Shown: piece by piece, positions 1-7,481 of the stretch
Layout: the number at the start of each line of letters is the position of its first letter
Numbering within the stretch: position 1 is the stretch's first letter
NCBI GenBank assembly: GCA_021789395.1
Contig: JAJYJP010000018.1
Coordinates: 1-13,773, forward strand
Origin: a bacterium
GTDB taxonomy: Bacteria; Patescibacteriota; Minisyncoccia; Moranbacterales; UBA2206
DNA: 13,773 nt
Direction of reading: 5' to 3'
Position numbers and translations under genes: made by a program
Notes under the pieces: model-generated
Told to the model about the DNA's origin: nothing
Databases searched by the model: none
What the model saw: the letters and a program-made list of their open reading frames with translations, nothing else

Positions 1-36
1 CATATCATTAGCTACGTTTACACAATTAATAATTTA

Positions 37-65
37 ATTATAGCACAGCCGAAGCAAAACAAAAA
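37..65 (-). promoter_or_regulatory. Putative sigma70 promoter for a gene beyond the left edge
   Basis: On the minus strand there is a perfect TATAAT at 42-37 preceded by TG one base upstream (extended -10, TGCTATAAT). Seventeen bases further upstream, TTTTTG at 65-60 is only a poor -35 and overlaps the U-tract of the pgk terminator. It would drive a leftward gene that starts outside the window. The extended -10 is what makes it credible; there is no gene in view to confirm it. Confidence 0.35.
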
Positions 66-81
66 CGGGGATTGCCCCGCT
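56..81 (-). terminator. Intrinsic terminator after pgk
   Basis: Nine bases past the pgk stop codon, the minus-strand RNA folds into a stem of AGCGGGG with CCCCGUU (one G-U pair) around a CAAU loop, followed by a U-rich tail broken by one G. This is a standard rho-independent terminator and closes the six-gene run that ends with pgk. Confidence 0.8.
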
Positions 82-89
82 TTCAGTAA

Positions 90-1133
90 TTATTTTACAA
101 GGACTTCTATTCCCGGCATCGGATTGCCTGACAGATATTCCAGCATTGCGCCGCCGCCGGTTGAGACGAACGAAATTTTATCCATCGCATTGTTCTCTTC
201 CAGAATTTCCACCGACTCACCTCCGCCCAAGACGGAATAGGCGCCACTCGCGATTATCGCTTGCAAAACTTCTTTGGTGCCGGTATCGTAGGGCGCCTCT
301 TCGAATTTTCCGACTGGTCCGTTCCAGACAACCGTTTTGGCTTGCGAAATGATCTCCCTGAACTTATTTGCCGTATTAGGTCCAATATCGAACCGATCTC
401 CCAAAAAATCGGAAGGTAAAATCACTTTTCCCGATTGGAATTCAATTTTTTGGTCGAGCGCTTCGTTGGCAATTTTTCCACCAACCAAAACATGTTCGTA
501 ACCTTTTTCAAAAAATTGAATAACCGGCAATTTGGTTTCAATTTTTGCGCCGCCGATGATCGCCACAGCCGGGTGGTCCGGATTATTTTTGACCTTTTCC
601 ATCTCGGAAATTTCTTTTTGCAACCGCAAACCAGCATAGCTCGACAAGAATTTTGTCACACCTGTCACCGAAGCCTGGTCGCGGTGCGAAACGCTGAATG
701 CGTCATTGATGTAAATATCAAAATTTTCCGCCAGCCGCTTTGCAAAACTTTCGTCGTTTTTTTCCTCGCCCTCATAGAACCGGACATTTTCCAGGAGAAG
801 CACTTCGTCTTCCCGCATTTTTTCCAATCCATTTTTCACTTTTTCTCCGACACAATCCGGAATAAAAATTATTTTCCTGCCTAAAATATTTTCAGCGTCT
901 TGGACCAATCGTTCCAGGGAAAATTCTAAATTAGGTTTGCCATCGGGCCGGCCCAAATGAGAAACCAGTGCCACTCTAGCGCCTTGGCTTAAAAGATAAT
1001 CCAAGGTTTCCTTGGCTGCCGCAATCTTGAAAGTTTCTTTGGCCCGACCTTTTGCGATAGCTACATTAAAATCCGCCCGGAGGAAAACTTTTTTATTCCG
1101 AACCTTCGCGGCTTGAATTTTTTTTAAGTCCAT
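90..1133 (-). CDS. pgk: Phosphoglycerate kinase, short form
   Basis: Catalyses 1,3-bisphosphoglycerate + ADP = 3-phosphoglycerate + ATP in cytosolic glycolysis. Family motifs occur in order: RADFNV (19-24), SHLGRP (58-63), LLENVRFY (113-120), NDAFSVSHR (143-151), GGAKIETK (194-201), NGPVGKFE (271-278), GGGES (303-307) and STGGGAMLE (324-332). At 347 residues it is about 40-50 shorter than typical bacterial enzymes (about 390-400), with the missing length spread over linkers rather than one end. Two positions are unusual: Lys36 sits where PGKs normally carry the Arg of the 'TRI' segment after the first motif, and Glu306 replaces the Asp of GGGDS/T. It is the last gene of the run, 21 bases after mraY, and is followed by a terminator. 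The ATG has no Shine-Dalgarno sequence; the upstream is A/T only. Identity is secure; the effect of the two substitutions is not known. Confidence 0.96.
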   Translation of the reverse strand: MDLKKIQAAKVRNKKVFLRADFNVAIAKGRAKETFKIAAAKETLDYLLSQGARVALVSHLGRPDGKPNLEFSLERLVQDAENILGRKIIFIPDCVGEKVKNGLEKMREDEVLLLENVRFYEGEEKNDESFAKRLAENFDIYINDAFSVSHRDQASVTGVTKFLSSYAGLRLQKEISEMEKVKNNPDHPAVAIIGGAKIETKLPVIQFFEKGYEHVLVGGKIANEALDQKIEFQSGKVILPSDFLGDRFDIGPNTANKFREIISQAKTVVWNGPVGKFEEAPYDTGTKEVLQAIIASGAYSVLGGGESVEILEENNAMDKISFVSTGGGAMLEYLSGNPMPGIEVLVK

Positions 1134-1154
1134 ATTTTTATTTTTTATTTAAAT

Positions 1155-2261
1155 TTATCTTAACCTACCCATGCCGAAGATTCCAATGATCACTCCGACC
1201 ATGGCGGTGACTGCCGTAAAAATCCAGGCGCGCATCGTAACTTTGGTCTCCGGCCACCCTTTGGCTTCAAAATGATGATGGATGGGCGCGGCCAAAAATA
1301 TTTTTTTCTTGAAAACCTTTTTGGAAAATAGCTGGAGCGCCACGGAAAACGACTCGATTACGTAGATAAAGACGATCACAAATAACACCAGGGTCGAATT
1401 GGTCAGCATGGCAATGACGCCCAGCGTCGCGCCCAACGAGGCAGCGCCGGTATCTCCCATAAAAAAACGGGCGGGATAAATATTGAACCAAAGAAAAGCC
1501 AGCAGCGCGCCGGCGATCGCTGCACAAAAAGCCGCCAGATCCATTTTATTTTCAAACGCAGAAATCAGAACGAAAGAACTGAAGGCAATAAGAAGGATGC
1601 CGCCGTTCAATCCGTCCAGCCCGTCCGTCTCGTTGGATGACAGCGTGGTAAAAATAATCACAAAGATGAAAAGAGGAACATACCACCAGCCGATCGAAAA
1701 ATTGCCCATAGCCGGAATGTGGATCGAGTGCCAGTTCAATTTATAGAAAAACCACCAAGAACCGGCCGCGGCAATCAGGATTAACCACCAAAATCTCATG
1801 GCAAACCGCATGCCGCCGCCCTTATTCGTCCCGACACCTCTGATGCTCATCCAATCGTCAAACAATCCTAAAATACCGACCGTCACCAGAGTGAACAATG
1901 GCAGCCAGGTTTGGCCACGATCCAAAAAATCCAATCGAGCGATAAAGTTGGTGCTTGTCCAGCGGGCCAAATAAGGAAACAGATAATGTGAAGCGAGGAT
2001 CAGGACCAGAACCGTAAACCAGATCAACACTCCGCCCATCGTCGGCGTTCCATTTTTGTCTTTATGGAGCTTGTTTACGTAAGTCAGCTTCTCGCCGTCC
2101 ACCGACTTTTCTTTGATTTTTATCCCGATCTTTTTCTTGTACAAAAAATTGGTCCAGAGCGGAGTCAGCAAGAACGCCACCACGAAAGCGATGAAGCCGG
2201 TCAGAAGAATTTTTAGGATATTGGCGATAATCGGAATTTGTTCAAAACGAGCGATGTCCAT
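1155..2261 (-). CDS. mraY: Phospho-N-acetylmuramoyl-pentapeptide transferase
   Basis: MraY moves phospho-MurNAc-pentapeptide from UDP to undecaprenyl phosphate, giving lipid I, the first membrane step of peptidoglycan synthesis. The 368-residue protein is of normal length and is strongly hydrophobic, with roughly ten membrane segments. Signature motifs are visible: PTMGG (73-77), the LFDDW aspartate pair (133-137), NETDGLDGLNGG (210-221; the family usually has NLTDGLDGLA), FMGDTGAASLG (267-277) and the periplasm-distal PIHHHFE loop (326-332). It starts 9 bases after the carboxypeptidase stop codon, so the two cell-wall genes are almost certainly co-transcribed. Only a weak GGAAG precedes the ATG, and that lies inside the end of the upstream gene. 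The Leu-to-Glu change in the NLTDGLDG motif is mild. Identity is secure because the HHH motif separates MraY from WecA/TagO relatives. Confidence 0.97.
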   Translation of the reverse strand: MDIARFEQIPIIANILKILLTGFIAFVVAFLLTPLWTNFLYKKKIGIKIKEKSVDGEKLTYVNKLHKDKNGTPTMGGVLIWFTVLVLILASHYLFPYLARWTSTNFIARLDFLDRGQTWLPLFTLVTVGILGLFDDWMSIRGVGTNKGGGMRFAMRFWWLILIAAAGSWWFFYKLNWHSIHIPAMGNFSIGWWYVPLFIFVIIFTTLSSNETDGLDGLNGGILLIAFSSFVLISAFENKMDLAAFCAAIAGALLAFLWFNIYPARFFMGDTGAASLGATLGVIAMLTNSTLVLFVIVFIYVIESFSVALQLFSKKVFKKKIFLAAPIHHHFEAKGWPETKVTMRAWIFTAVTAMVGVIIGIFGMGRLR

Positions 2262-2270
2262 AGTTATATT

Positions 2271-3278
2271 TTACTTCCATTTATAATTAGCGAAAATCCA
2301 ATCGATCAGATCACGCATGTCGGTCCAACGGTTATTGTCATTCAATATTACCGCAATAATCTTATGTTTGCCAGTCGGATCGACCGCTCCCAAAAGCAGC
2401 GAATCGCCGGCCAACGGAGTGTAGCCGGTCTTGCCGCCGATACAGCCCGGCAAAGTCGTCAGCAACATATCCGTATTGTTGAGCACATGCATAGTCTTTC
2501 CGTCCGTCGAATAAAATTGGCCGCTAGGCGTTTCCATGATCTGCCAGATCAACTTATATCGCATCGAATAAGCGGCGATCCGGGCAATATCATAAGCGGA
2601 AGAATAACACTCATCCTCATGTCCGTCGATTTCCAAGCCGGATGGCGTACAAAAATGCGTATCGATCAATCCCAGGCTTTTCGCCTTGGCATTCATCATC
2701 TGGACAAATTTGTCCGGCGAACCAGCCATATAGATTCCCAACGCGGTCGCCGCATCATTATCGCTATTCATCAGCATCGCCCGCAATAAATCAATCGCTT
2801 TAACCTTTTCACCCGGATACATCCGATTGCCGTTACAGAAGACGCTGGTCGGACAACCCACAACTGTTCCAACAACATCCAAAGCCGTTTGAGTTATTGT
2901 CACCGGTGCGTTCAGATTTTTGATATTTTCAAGGGCCAGAGTAGCCGTCATCATCTTGGTCAGCGAGGCGATCTGCACATGTTTTCTTCCATCATCATAA
3001 TGAAGAATCGTACCGGTGTCCACATCAATTGCTACCGATGAGCCAGCCCAAACTTTCAAGTCGGGATAATCCGTAACCTCAACCGGCGTCCCGTCGGACG
3101 CCATCGCCTCATTTATCGGAAAAAGGCTGTAGCTATTCAAATTCTTGCCCGTGCCATTATCGCAAATACCCGCCACACATCCATTTTGCTGATTGCTGTT
3201 ATGTTGACTGTACAGTTGTCCGTATGACCAGACTGGCGCAAAAGAAAACAACAAGATGGTAAATAAGAAATTAAGCAT
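2271..3278 (-). CDS. Serine-type D-Ala-D-Ala carboxypeptidase (peptidase S11, DacA/PBP5-like)
   Basis: Trims the terminal D-alanine of peptidoglycan stem peptides outside the membrane. The three active-site motifs of S11 enzymes are present: SLTK (Ser105-Lys108, nucleophile and general base), SDN (172-174) and KTG (283-285). Residues 1-20 form a hydrophobic signal peptide or N-terminal anchor, and a low-complexity Ser/Asn/Gln linker follows to about residue 60. At 335 residues it ends soon after the catalytic domain: the beta-rich C-terminal domain and the amphipathic membrane helix of PBP5 are missing. Seven cysteines (34, 39, 142, 148, 210, 224, 279) in an exported protein suggest disulfides. 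It lies 7 bases after scpB and 9 before mraY. Class confidence is high; which DacA/DacF-type role it fills cannot be told from sequence. Confidence 0.92.
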   Translation of the reverse strand: MLNFLFTILLFSFAPVWSYGQLYSQHNSNQQNGCVAGICDNGTGKNLNSYSLFPINEAMASDGTPVEVTDYPDLKVWAGSSVAIDVDTGTILHYDDGRKHVQIASLTKMMTATLALENIKNLNAPVTITQTALDVVGTVVGCPTSVFCNGNRMYPGEKVKAIDLLRAMLMNSDNDAATALGIYMAGSPDKFVQMMNAKAKSLGLIDTHFCTPSGLEIDGHEDECYSSAYDIARIAAYSMRYKLIWQIMETPSGQFYSTDGKTMHVLNNTDMLLTTLPGCIGGKTGYTPLAGDSLLLGAVDPTGKHKIIAVILNDNNRWTDMRDLIDWIFANYKWK

Positions 3279-3285
3279 TAGTAGT

Positions 3286-3870
3286 TTACTGATTATCGGT
3301 TTTTATATTTTCCATATCAGCCGGATTTTCCGTTCCGATGATACTGTCAATCCGTCCGTCCTTAGAGAGCGTTTCGAAATCCGGCAGTTTTTCCACGCCG
3401 TCAATGCCCATTTTTTTCAGAAACTCAAAAGAAATTTTATACAGATAGCCGCGATTGTCTTTGGGATTATCAACGCGCTCCAAGAGCCCTCGCATCATGA
3501 GCGACCGGATAGTAAAGCTACAGTTCACGCCGCGGATCGCTTCGACTTCCATCCGGGTGATCGGACCGCGGTAAGCAATGATCGAAAGCACTTCCAAAGC
3601 CGCCCGGCTCAGATTTTCCTGAATCTCACTTTTGACCAATTGATCGATAATTTGAGCATTCTCCGGACTGGTCGCCATTTGAATTTCGTCTTCCTTTTTG
3701 ATAATTACCAGTCCCCGCTTTTCCGCATATTCTCCTTGCAAGTCCATCACGGCATTTTCCACTTCCGACTGGGACGCACCGGTAATTTTAACGATGCGCG
3801 AAATCTTCACCGGTTCGCCGGAAATAAAAAGAATGCTTTCAATGACTGATTTTAGTTTTTCCAGATCCAT
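3286..3870 (-). CDS. scpB: Segregation and condensation protein B
   Basis: ScpB dimers bind the kleisin ScpA and act with SMC in the bacterial condensin that compacts and separates sister chromosomes. The 194-residue protein has the family pattern: the N-terminal LFISGEP segment (about 14-20), a first winged-helix domain, and the hallmark YRGPITRMEVEAIRGVN block that opens the second winged helix, followed by RGLLERV and a YLYKISFEFLKKMGI ending. The loop usually reading GRP before the last strand is DNRG here. It starts one base after the scpA stop, the usual scpAB arrangement, so translational coupling is likely. A short acidic tail rich in Asp, Thr and Asn follows the second domain. No smc gene is in the window. 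Confidence 0.95.
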   Translation of the reverse strand: MDLEKLKSVIESILFISGEPVKISRIVKITGASQSEVENAVMDLQGEYAEKRGLVIIKKEDEIQMATSPENAQIIDQLVKSEIQENLSRAALEVLSIIAYRGPITRMEVEAIRGVNCSFTIRSLMMRGLLERVDNPKDNRGYLYKISFEFLKKMGIDGVEKLPDFETLSKDGRIDSIIGTENPADMENIKTDNQ

Positions 3871-3871
3871 A

Positions 3872-4591
3872 TTATTCGTTGTGAGTTACTTTTTTATGCT
3901 TAAGCTTTATCTCTTCGAACAATTCTCCCTGCTCCACCTCAATGATCCGCTGTTTCACCATTTCCAACATCGCCAAAAAAGAAACGATAACATCCACTTT
4001 GTCGCTGGCATTAGCGACCAAATCGGAAAAATTAGTTTCCACCCGCTGGCGCAGCGTATTTTGCAGATCATTGATGCGTGCCTCCAAGGTAATGATATCA
4101 CCAACAACTTCTTCCTCCAACTTTTCCACTACCGGAATTTCCGATAAGACAAATTGGAAATATTTCTTCAAGTCAAACGCATTGATGTTTTCCGGCGGAT
4201 AAAAAATAGTTTGTATGCCGTTGTAACCTTCTCGGGAATAAGCAATCCGGCCCCGTTCCGTCATTTTTCCCAGCTTCATCGAAGCTTCCTTGAATTTCTT
4301 ATAGTCTTCCAGCTGACGGGTCAGATCCTTAATCTCTTCCTCTTCTTCTTCCGTAAATTCCAGAAGCGGCAGGAGCGCCTTGGATTTGATCAGAATCAGT
4401 TTGGAAGCCACCGACAAAAAATCAGCCAGATTTTCCAGTTGTATATTCTCATTATTGCGTATGTGTTCCAGGTACTGGTCGGCCACCCGCGCCAAACTCA
4501 GCTCGGTAATATTCATTTTTTCCTGCTCGATCAGTTCCAGAAGCAGATCGAGCGGACCTTCGAATTTTTCCAGTTTGACGTGATAGGTCAT
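3872..4591 (-). CDS. scpA: Segregation and condensation protein A (kleisin)
   Basis: ScpA bridges the SMC head domains and recruits ScpB. The N-terminal KLEKFEGPLDLLLELIEQEKMNI-type segment (split here as FEGPLDLLLELIE, residues 9-21, then KMNITEL) is the recognisable kleisin SMC-neck-binding region. It is followed by the DQYLEHI and LADFLSVASKLILIKSKALLP blocks, an acidic EEEEEE stretch near residue 100, and a C-terminal winged helix (VSFLAMLEMVKQRIIEVEQ) that binds the SMC cap. At 239 residues the length is normal. It begins 5 bases after the YbaK-like gene and ends one base before scpB. Identity is clear from both ends of the protein and from its pairing with scpB. Confidence 0.95.
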   Translation of the reverse strand: MTYHVKLEKFEGPLDLLLELIEQEKMNITELSLARVADQYLEHIRNNENIQLENLADFLSVASKLILIKSKALLPLLEFTEEEEEEIKDLTRQLEDYKKFKEASMKLGKMTERGRIAYSREGYNGIQTIFYPPENINAFDLKKYFQFVLSEIPVVEKLEEEVVGDIITLEARINDLQNTLRQRVETNFSDLVANASDKVDVIVSFLAMLEMVKQRIIEVEQGELFEEIKLKHKKVTHNE

Positions 4592-4596
4592 AAAAT

Positions 4597-5094
4597 TTAT
4601 TTCTTAGCCTTGCTGAAACTACCCTTGACTATATTTTCAATCTTTGCATATTGATTGACGTTAACTTTGATTGCCATCGTGTAATCGCCGGAACCGAGAT
4701 AGATCTTCTTGTTCTTCAGCAAAAGATTGTCGGCATAGATTTCCAGCTTCAAAAACCGGAACGGCGGCACGGCGCCAACCTTGCCGGGCAGGTTCTTTTT
4801 CATCCAAGCCTCTTTGGCAAAATCGATTTTTTTATAAATTTTTTCCTTGTTCTTTTTCCGCTGGGCATTGATGATTTTCAGAAGTTTCTGCTTGTCCAAG
4901 TTCCGGTTGCCCGACAGAAGCGCCAAAACATAATCGCTATCAATTTTCATCACCAGCGCCTTGGCCACTTCCTGCGGCTTGATCTTTTCCGTTTGCGAAG
5001 TGTCCCAGGCGGTATAAGTGGTCTTGTGTTCGATAATTTCAAATTTATATTTGTTTTTCTCCAGATAATTCAGGATTTTTTTGGGTATAGCCAT
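4597..5094 (-). CDS. YbaK/ProX-family aminoacyl-tRNA deacylase-like protein
   Basis: Free-standing relatives of the ProRS editing (INS) domain hydrolyse mischarged tRNAs: YbaK acts on Cys-tRNA(Pro), ProXp-ala on Ala-tRNA(Pro). The 165-residue protein has the size and pattern of the family: an N-terminal helix, the EHK strand (22-24), the conserved lysine of the AKALVMK segment (Lys45), the GKVGAVPPF turn (104-112), and the C-terminal GSGDYTMAIKV strand (134-144), which replaces the more usual G(S/T)xxxxxxI/L form. It is lysine-rich, as are its neighbours. It is the first gene of the scpAB-mraY-pgk run. The window also encodes a ProRS without an INS domain (8428-9666), so a trans-editing role for tRNA(Pro) is attractive, but substrate specificity cannot be read from the sequence. 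Confidence 0.8.
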   Translation of the reverse strand: MAIPKKILNYLEKNKYKFEIIEHKTTYTAWDTSQTEKIKPQEVAKALVMKIDSDYVLALLSGNRNLDKQKLLKIINAQRKKNKEKIYKKIDFAKEAWMKKNLPGKVGAVPPFRFLKLEIYADNLLLKNKKIYLGSGDYTMAIKVNVNQYAKIENIVKGSFSKAKK

Positions 5095-5128
5095 GAAAAT
5101 ACTTCAAAAAAATTAAATTTGATTAAAC

Positions 5129-5173
5129 CGCCTGAGCAAATCCCATCAAAAAGGAATTAAAATTGATCAGGCG
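5129..5173 (-). repeat. Inverted repeat in the aspS-ybaK gap
   Basis: Seven-base perfect arms (CGCCTGA at 5173-5167 on the minus strand, TCAGGCG at 5135-5129) flank a 31-base interior that itself contains ATCAA/TTGAT. It sits in the 134-base gap between aspS and the YbaK-like gene. The nearest U-run begins well over ten bases after the stem, so it is not a standard terminator. It may be a leader hairpin of the downstream operon or a weak attenuator; no function is claimed. Confidence 0.4.
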
Positions 5174-5228
5174 AACTTTCTTCATTGATTGCCAATGCTC
5201 CCGAATGATTCATCTTTTTATTTTTGTC

Positions 5229-6551
5229 CTAAGGAGTTAATCTTTTCACATCGCGCGGGAAAAGCAAGGCTTCTTTGATGCTCTTGAGCCCCAACATTTT
5301 TTGGACGATCCGCTCTGATCCCAACCCCCAACCTCCGTGCGGCGGCATACCGAATTTGAAAATATCCAAGTAGTGTTCAAAATCATCCGGATTAAGATGG
5401 TGCTTTTTAATATTTTCCACCAGCTGATTATAGTCATGGATCCGTTGTCCGCCGCTGGCGATCTCCAATCCTTTAAATAAAAGATCGAAAGTTTCCGTAA
5501 ATCGCGGATCTTCTTTGCTCGGCATCGAATAGAACGGACGGACGTTAGTCGGATAGTGTGTCAAAAAAATAAAGTCGCTGTTATGGTTTTTTTTAGCCCA
5601 CTCACAGATCAGTCTTTCCCCTTCCGAATCGATATCCACTGTTTCCATCTTCTTGCCGTATTCTTTATCCAAAATTTCCAATGCTTCAGTCAATCTGATG
5701 CGCGGAATACCTTTTACCGGCAACAATTCTGCTTTGTACATCTCAAGTTCTTCCGCGCAATTCTTCTGAACTTCTTTAATGATGTAAGCCATTGTCATTT
5801 CCAACTCGTCCATAATTTCGGAAAAATTTTCAATAAAAGACATTTCGGCATCCAGGCCGGTGTACTCATTGACGTGGCGCGTCGTGAAATGCGGCTCAGC
5901 CCGAAAGACCGTTCCAATTTCGAAAACTCTTTCGAAAATTCCCGCCCCCGCCTGTTTGTAAAACTGAGGACTTTGCGCTAAAAAAGCTTCCCGCTCAAAA
6001 TAGCTGATTTTGAAAAAATTAGCTCCGCCTTCCGTTGCCGCGCTCAAAATTTTCGGTGTCTTGATTTCTGTAAAGTCTTCGGCTTTCATAAAGTCGGTGT
6101 AAGCTTTCAGAATTTCCGAATAAACGGTAAAGATGGCTTTGACTTTTTTATTGCGTAAAGTCAGGACGCGATTATCCAGAAGCGTTTCCAAATGAAGATT
6201 CAGATCGTCTTCGGAAATATCCACCGGCAACTCGACGGTCGGCGCTGAAAGAATCTTTATCTTCTCCACTTCAACCTCCACCCCGCCGGTCGAAATTTTT
6301 TCATTGGCCGCGCCGCCCGGACGCTTCTTGACCAAGCCTTCCGCTTCGATCACATATTCGCTGCGTAATTCTTTGGCAGCTGCATAAGCATCTTCCTTGT
6401 CCGGAATAATCACCATCTGGATGATACCGCTCCGGTCGCGCAGATCGATGAAGATCAATTTGCCGTGATCCCGACGGACATTGACCCAGCCGGCCAACTT
6501 GACCTTCTGCCCGATTAAATTTGGAGTTTCGTTGATTAAATTTCTTCGCAT
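5229..6551 (-). CDS. aspS: Aspartyl-tRNA synthetase, archaeal-length (AspS2-like) type
   Basis: Charges tRNA(Asp) with aspartate. Residues 1-110 form an OB-fold anticodon-binding domain (GQKVKLAGWVN, then IFIDLRDRSGIIQ). The class II catalytic core follows: EGGANFF (174-180), QSPQFYKQ (193-200), motif 2 FRAEPHFTTRHVNEY (216-230), ASGGQRIHDY (365-374), motif 3 GWGLGSERIV (407-416), and the usual FPRD end. At 440 residues it lacks the roughly 150-residue GAD insertion of ordinary bacterial AspRS and matches the archaeal type, which is often non-discriminating and also charges tRNA(Asn). The OB fold, however, reads more like bacterial AspRS (GWVNVRRDHG; a KKRPGG..N..ISTGGVEV segment). Asn24 occupies the position where discriminating archaeal enzymes carry Trp. 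Whether it makes Asp-tRNA(Asn) depends on GatCAB and AsnRS, which are not in view. Confidence 0.94.
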   Translation of the reverse strand: MRRNLINETPNLIGQKVKLAGWVNVRRDHGKLIFIDLRDRSGIIQMVIIPDKEDAYAAAKELRSEYVIEAEGLVKKRPGGAANEKISTGGVEVEVEKIKILSAPTVELPVDISEDDLNLHLETLLDNRVLTLRNKKVKAIFTVYSEILKAYTDFMKAEDFTEIKTPKILSAATEGGANFFKISYFEREAFLAQSPQFYKQAGAGIFERVFEIGTVFRAEPHFTTRHVNEYTGLDAEMSFIENFSEIMDELEMTMAYIIKEVQKNCAEELEMYKAELLPVKGIPRIRLTEALEILDKEYGKKMETVDIDSEGERLICEWAKKNHNSDFIFLTHYPTNVRPFYSMPSKEDPRFTETFDLLFKGLEIASGGQRIHDYNQLVENIKKHHLNPDDFEHYLDIFKFGMPPHGGWGLGSERIVQKMLGLKSIKEALLFPRDVKRLTP

Positions 6552-6591
6552 AATCGTAATTAAAAAAACACTTATCGCACAACTTGTAAAA

Positions 6592-7386
6592 TTATTTGCC
6601 GATCAACTCCTCCACTTTCTTGGATAATTCGCTCGGCGTGATCTGCGTTTTTACAAAGAAAGCATTGATACCCATATTCTCGACGGTTTTTCTCAACTCA
6701 TCATCCACCGAAGCGGAAAGGATAACGATCGGGACATTCTTGGTCTTATCTTCCATCTTCAGCTTCCCGACCATTTCTTCGCCGGTCAACGCCGGCATCA
6801 CCATGTCGATGATGAACAGATCAAAATCCGATTTAAGCGCCTCTTTGACTCCCCAAGCGCCGTTAGTCGCAAAAGCCACGTCATAACCTTCCTGCTTCAA
6901 CTTTTCTCCGAACATCTCCAGAAAAATTTCCTCATCTTCAATCATCAGGATCCGCTTGCCGTCTTTCTTTTTAGCCGGACCGCTTTGCTCACGCTCTTCG
7001 TTCTTCATGCGCTCTTGATATTGGCCAAGAAGCCGCTGCACTTCTTTCACCAAATCGCTCGGAGTATATTCCGATTTGGCTAAAAATCCGTTCGCGCCCA
7101 GCTTGATCGCTTTGTCGCGATCGTCCCGTTCGCTAAGATTGCTGGAAATGATGATTTGAATTTTCGGATCGTAGCCACCGCCGCGCAACTTTTCAACCAC
7201 CTGGAACCCGTCCATCTTAGGCATCATCAGATCCAGAAGTATCACATCGAGCTTCTCATCCTTAGCGACTTTCAAAACTTGTTCGCCGTCCTCAGCATTC
7301 AAAACGTCAAAGCCGGATTCGGCAAATTTTTTCGTATAAATTTCCGATATCATCGGATCGTCTTCGACTAAAAGTATCTTGGGCAT
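6592..7386 (-). CDS. Tandem receiver-domain response regulator without output domain
   Basis: Two complete CheY-like receiver domains are joined by a charged linker (about 123-143). Domain 1 (1-121) has acidic residues E8-D10, phospho-acceptor Asp52 in LLDLMMP, and the switch lysine Lys104. Domain 2 (144-264) has E150-D153-equivalent acids (EDEE), Asp194 in IIDMVMP, Ser224 as the Thr/Ser switch, and Lys246. Both therefore look competent for phosphorylation. There is no DNA-binding, GGDEF or histidine-kinase domain, so any output must pass through protein contacts or phosphate transfer. No sensor kinase is adjacent. The gene has its own promoter-like sequence upstream and lies 40 bases before aspS, so it may share a transcript with it. 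Family assignment is secure; the pathway is unknown. Confidence 0.93.
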   Translation of the reverse strand: MPKILLVEDDPMISEIYTKKFAESGFDVLNAEDGEQVLKVAKDEKLDVILLDLMMPKMDGFQVVEKLRGGGYDPKIQIIISSNLSERDDRDKAIKLGANGFLAKSEYTPSDLVKEVQRLLGQYQERMKNEEREQSGPAKKKDGKRILMIEDEEIFLEMFGEKLKQEGYDVAFATNGAWGVKEALKSDFDLFIIDMVMPALTGEEMVGKLKMEDKTKNVPIVILSASVDDELRKTVENMGINAFFVKTQITPSELSKKVEELIGK

Positions 7387-7421
7387 AATTTTGTGTTTAA
7401 AAACCTTGGTTATCTATTGAA

Positions 7422-7450
7422 ATTATAGCTTTATTTAAGGTTAAACGCAA
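7422..7450 (-). promoter_or_regulatory. Sigma70-type promoter before the tandem-receiver gene
   Basis: In the 95-base gap after ispH, the minus strand carries TATAAT (7427-7422), 17 bases downstream of TTGCGT (7450-7445). This gives a 5' leader of about 30 bases to the ATG at 7386. Consensus -10, exact 17-base spacing and a partial -35 make it a good candidate for driving the receiver gene and possibly aspS. Confidence 0.6.
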
Positions 7451-7481
7451 GCAAAAGCGCGATTTTTAAAATTTGAAATTA

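Noticed and set aside
2238..2789. 183-residue plus-strand open frame (and similar long plus-strand frames at 435-884, 4154-4654, 12759-13310)
   Set aside because: They lie antisense to well-identified genes, show no domain pattern and have no ribosome binding sites; they reflect codon bias of the true genes.
5073..5160. Promoter for the ybaK-to-pgk run (TTGATG with TTAATC at 17 bases)
   Set aside because: The -10 matches consensus too poorly to list; the real promoter could not be picked out from the gap.
5157..5213. 18-residue open frame in the aspS-ybaK gap
   Set aside because: No ribosome binding site, no recognisable pattern, and it overlaps one arm of the inverted repeat at 5129-5173.
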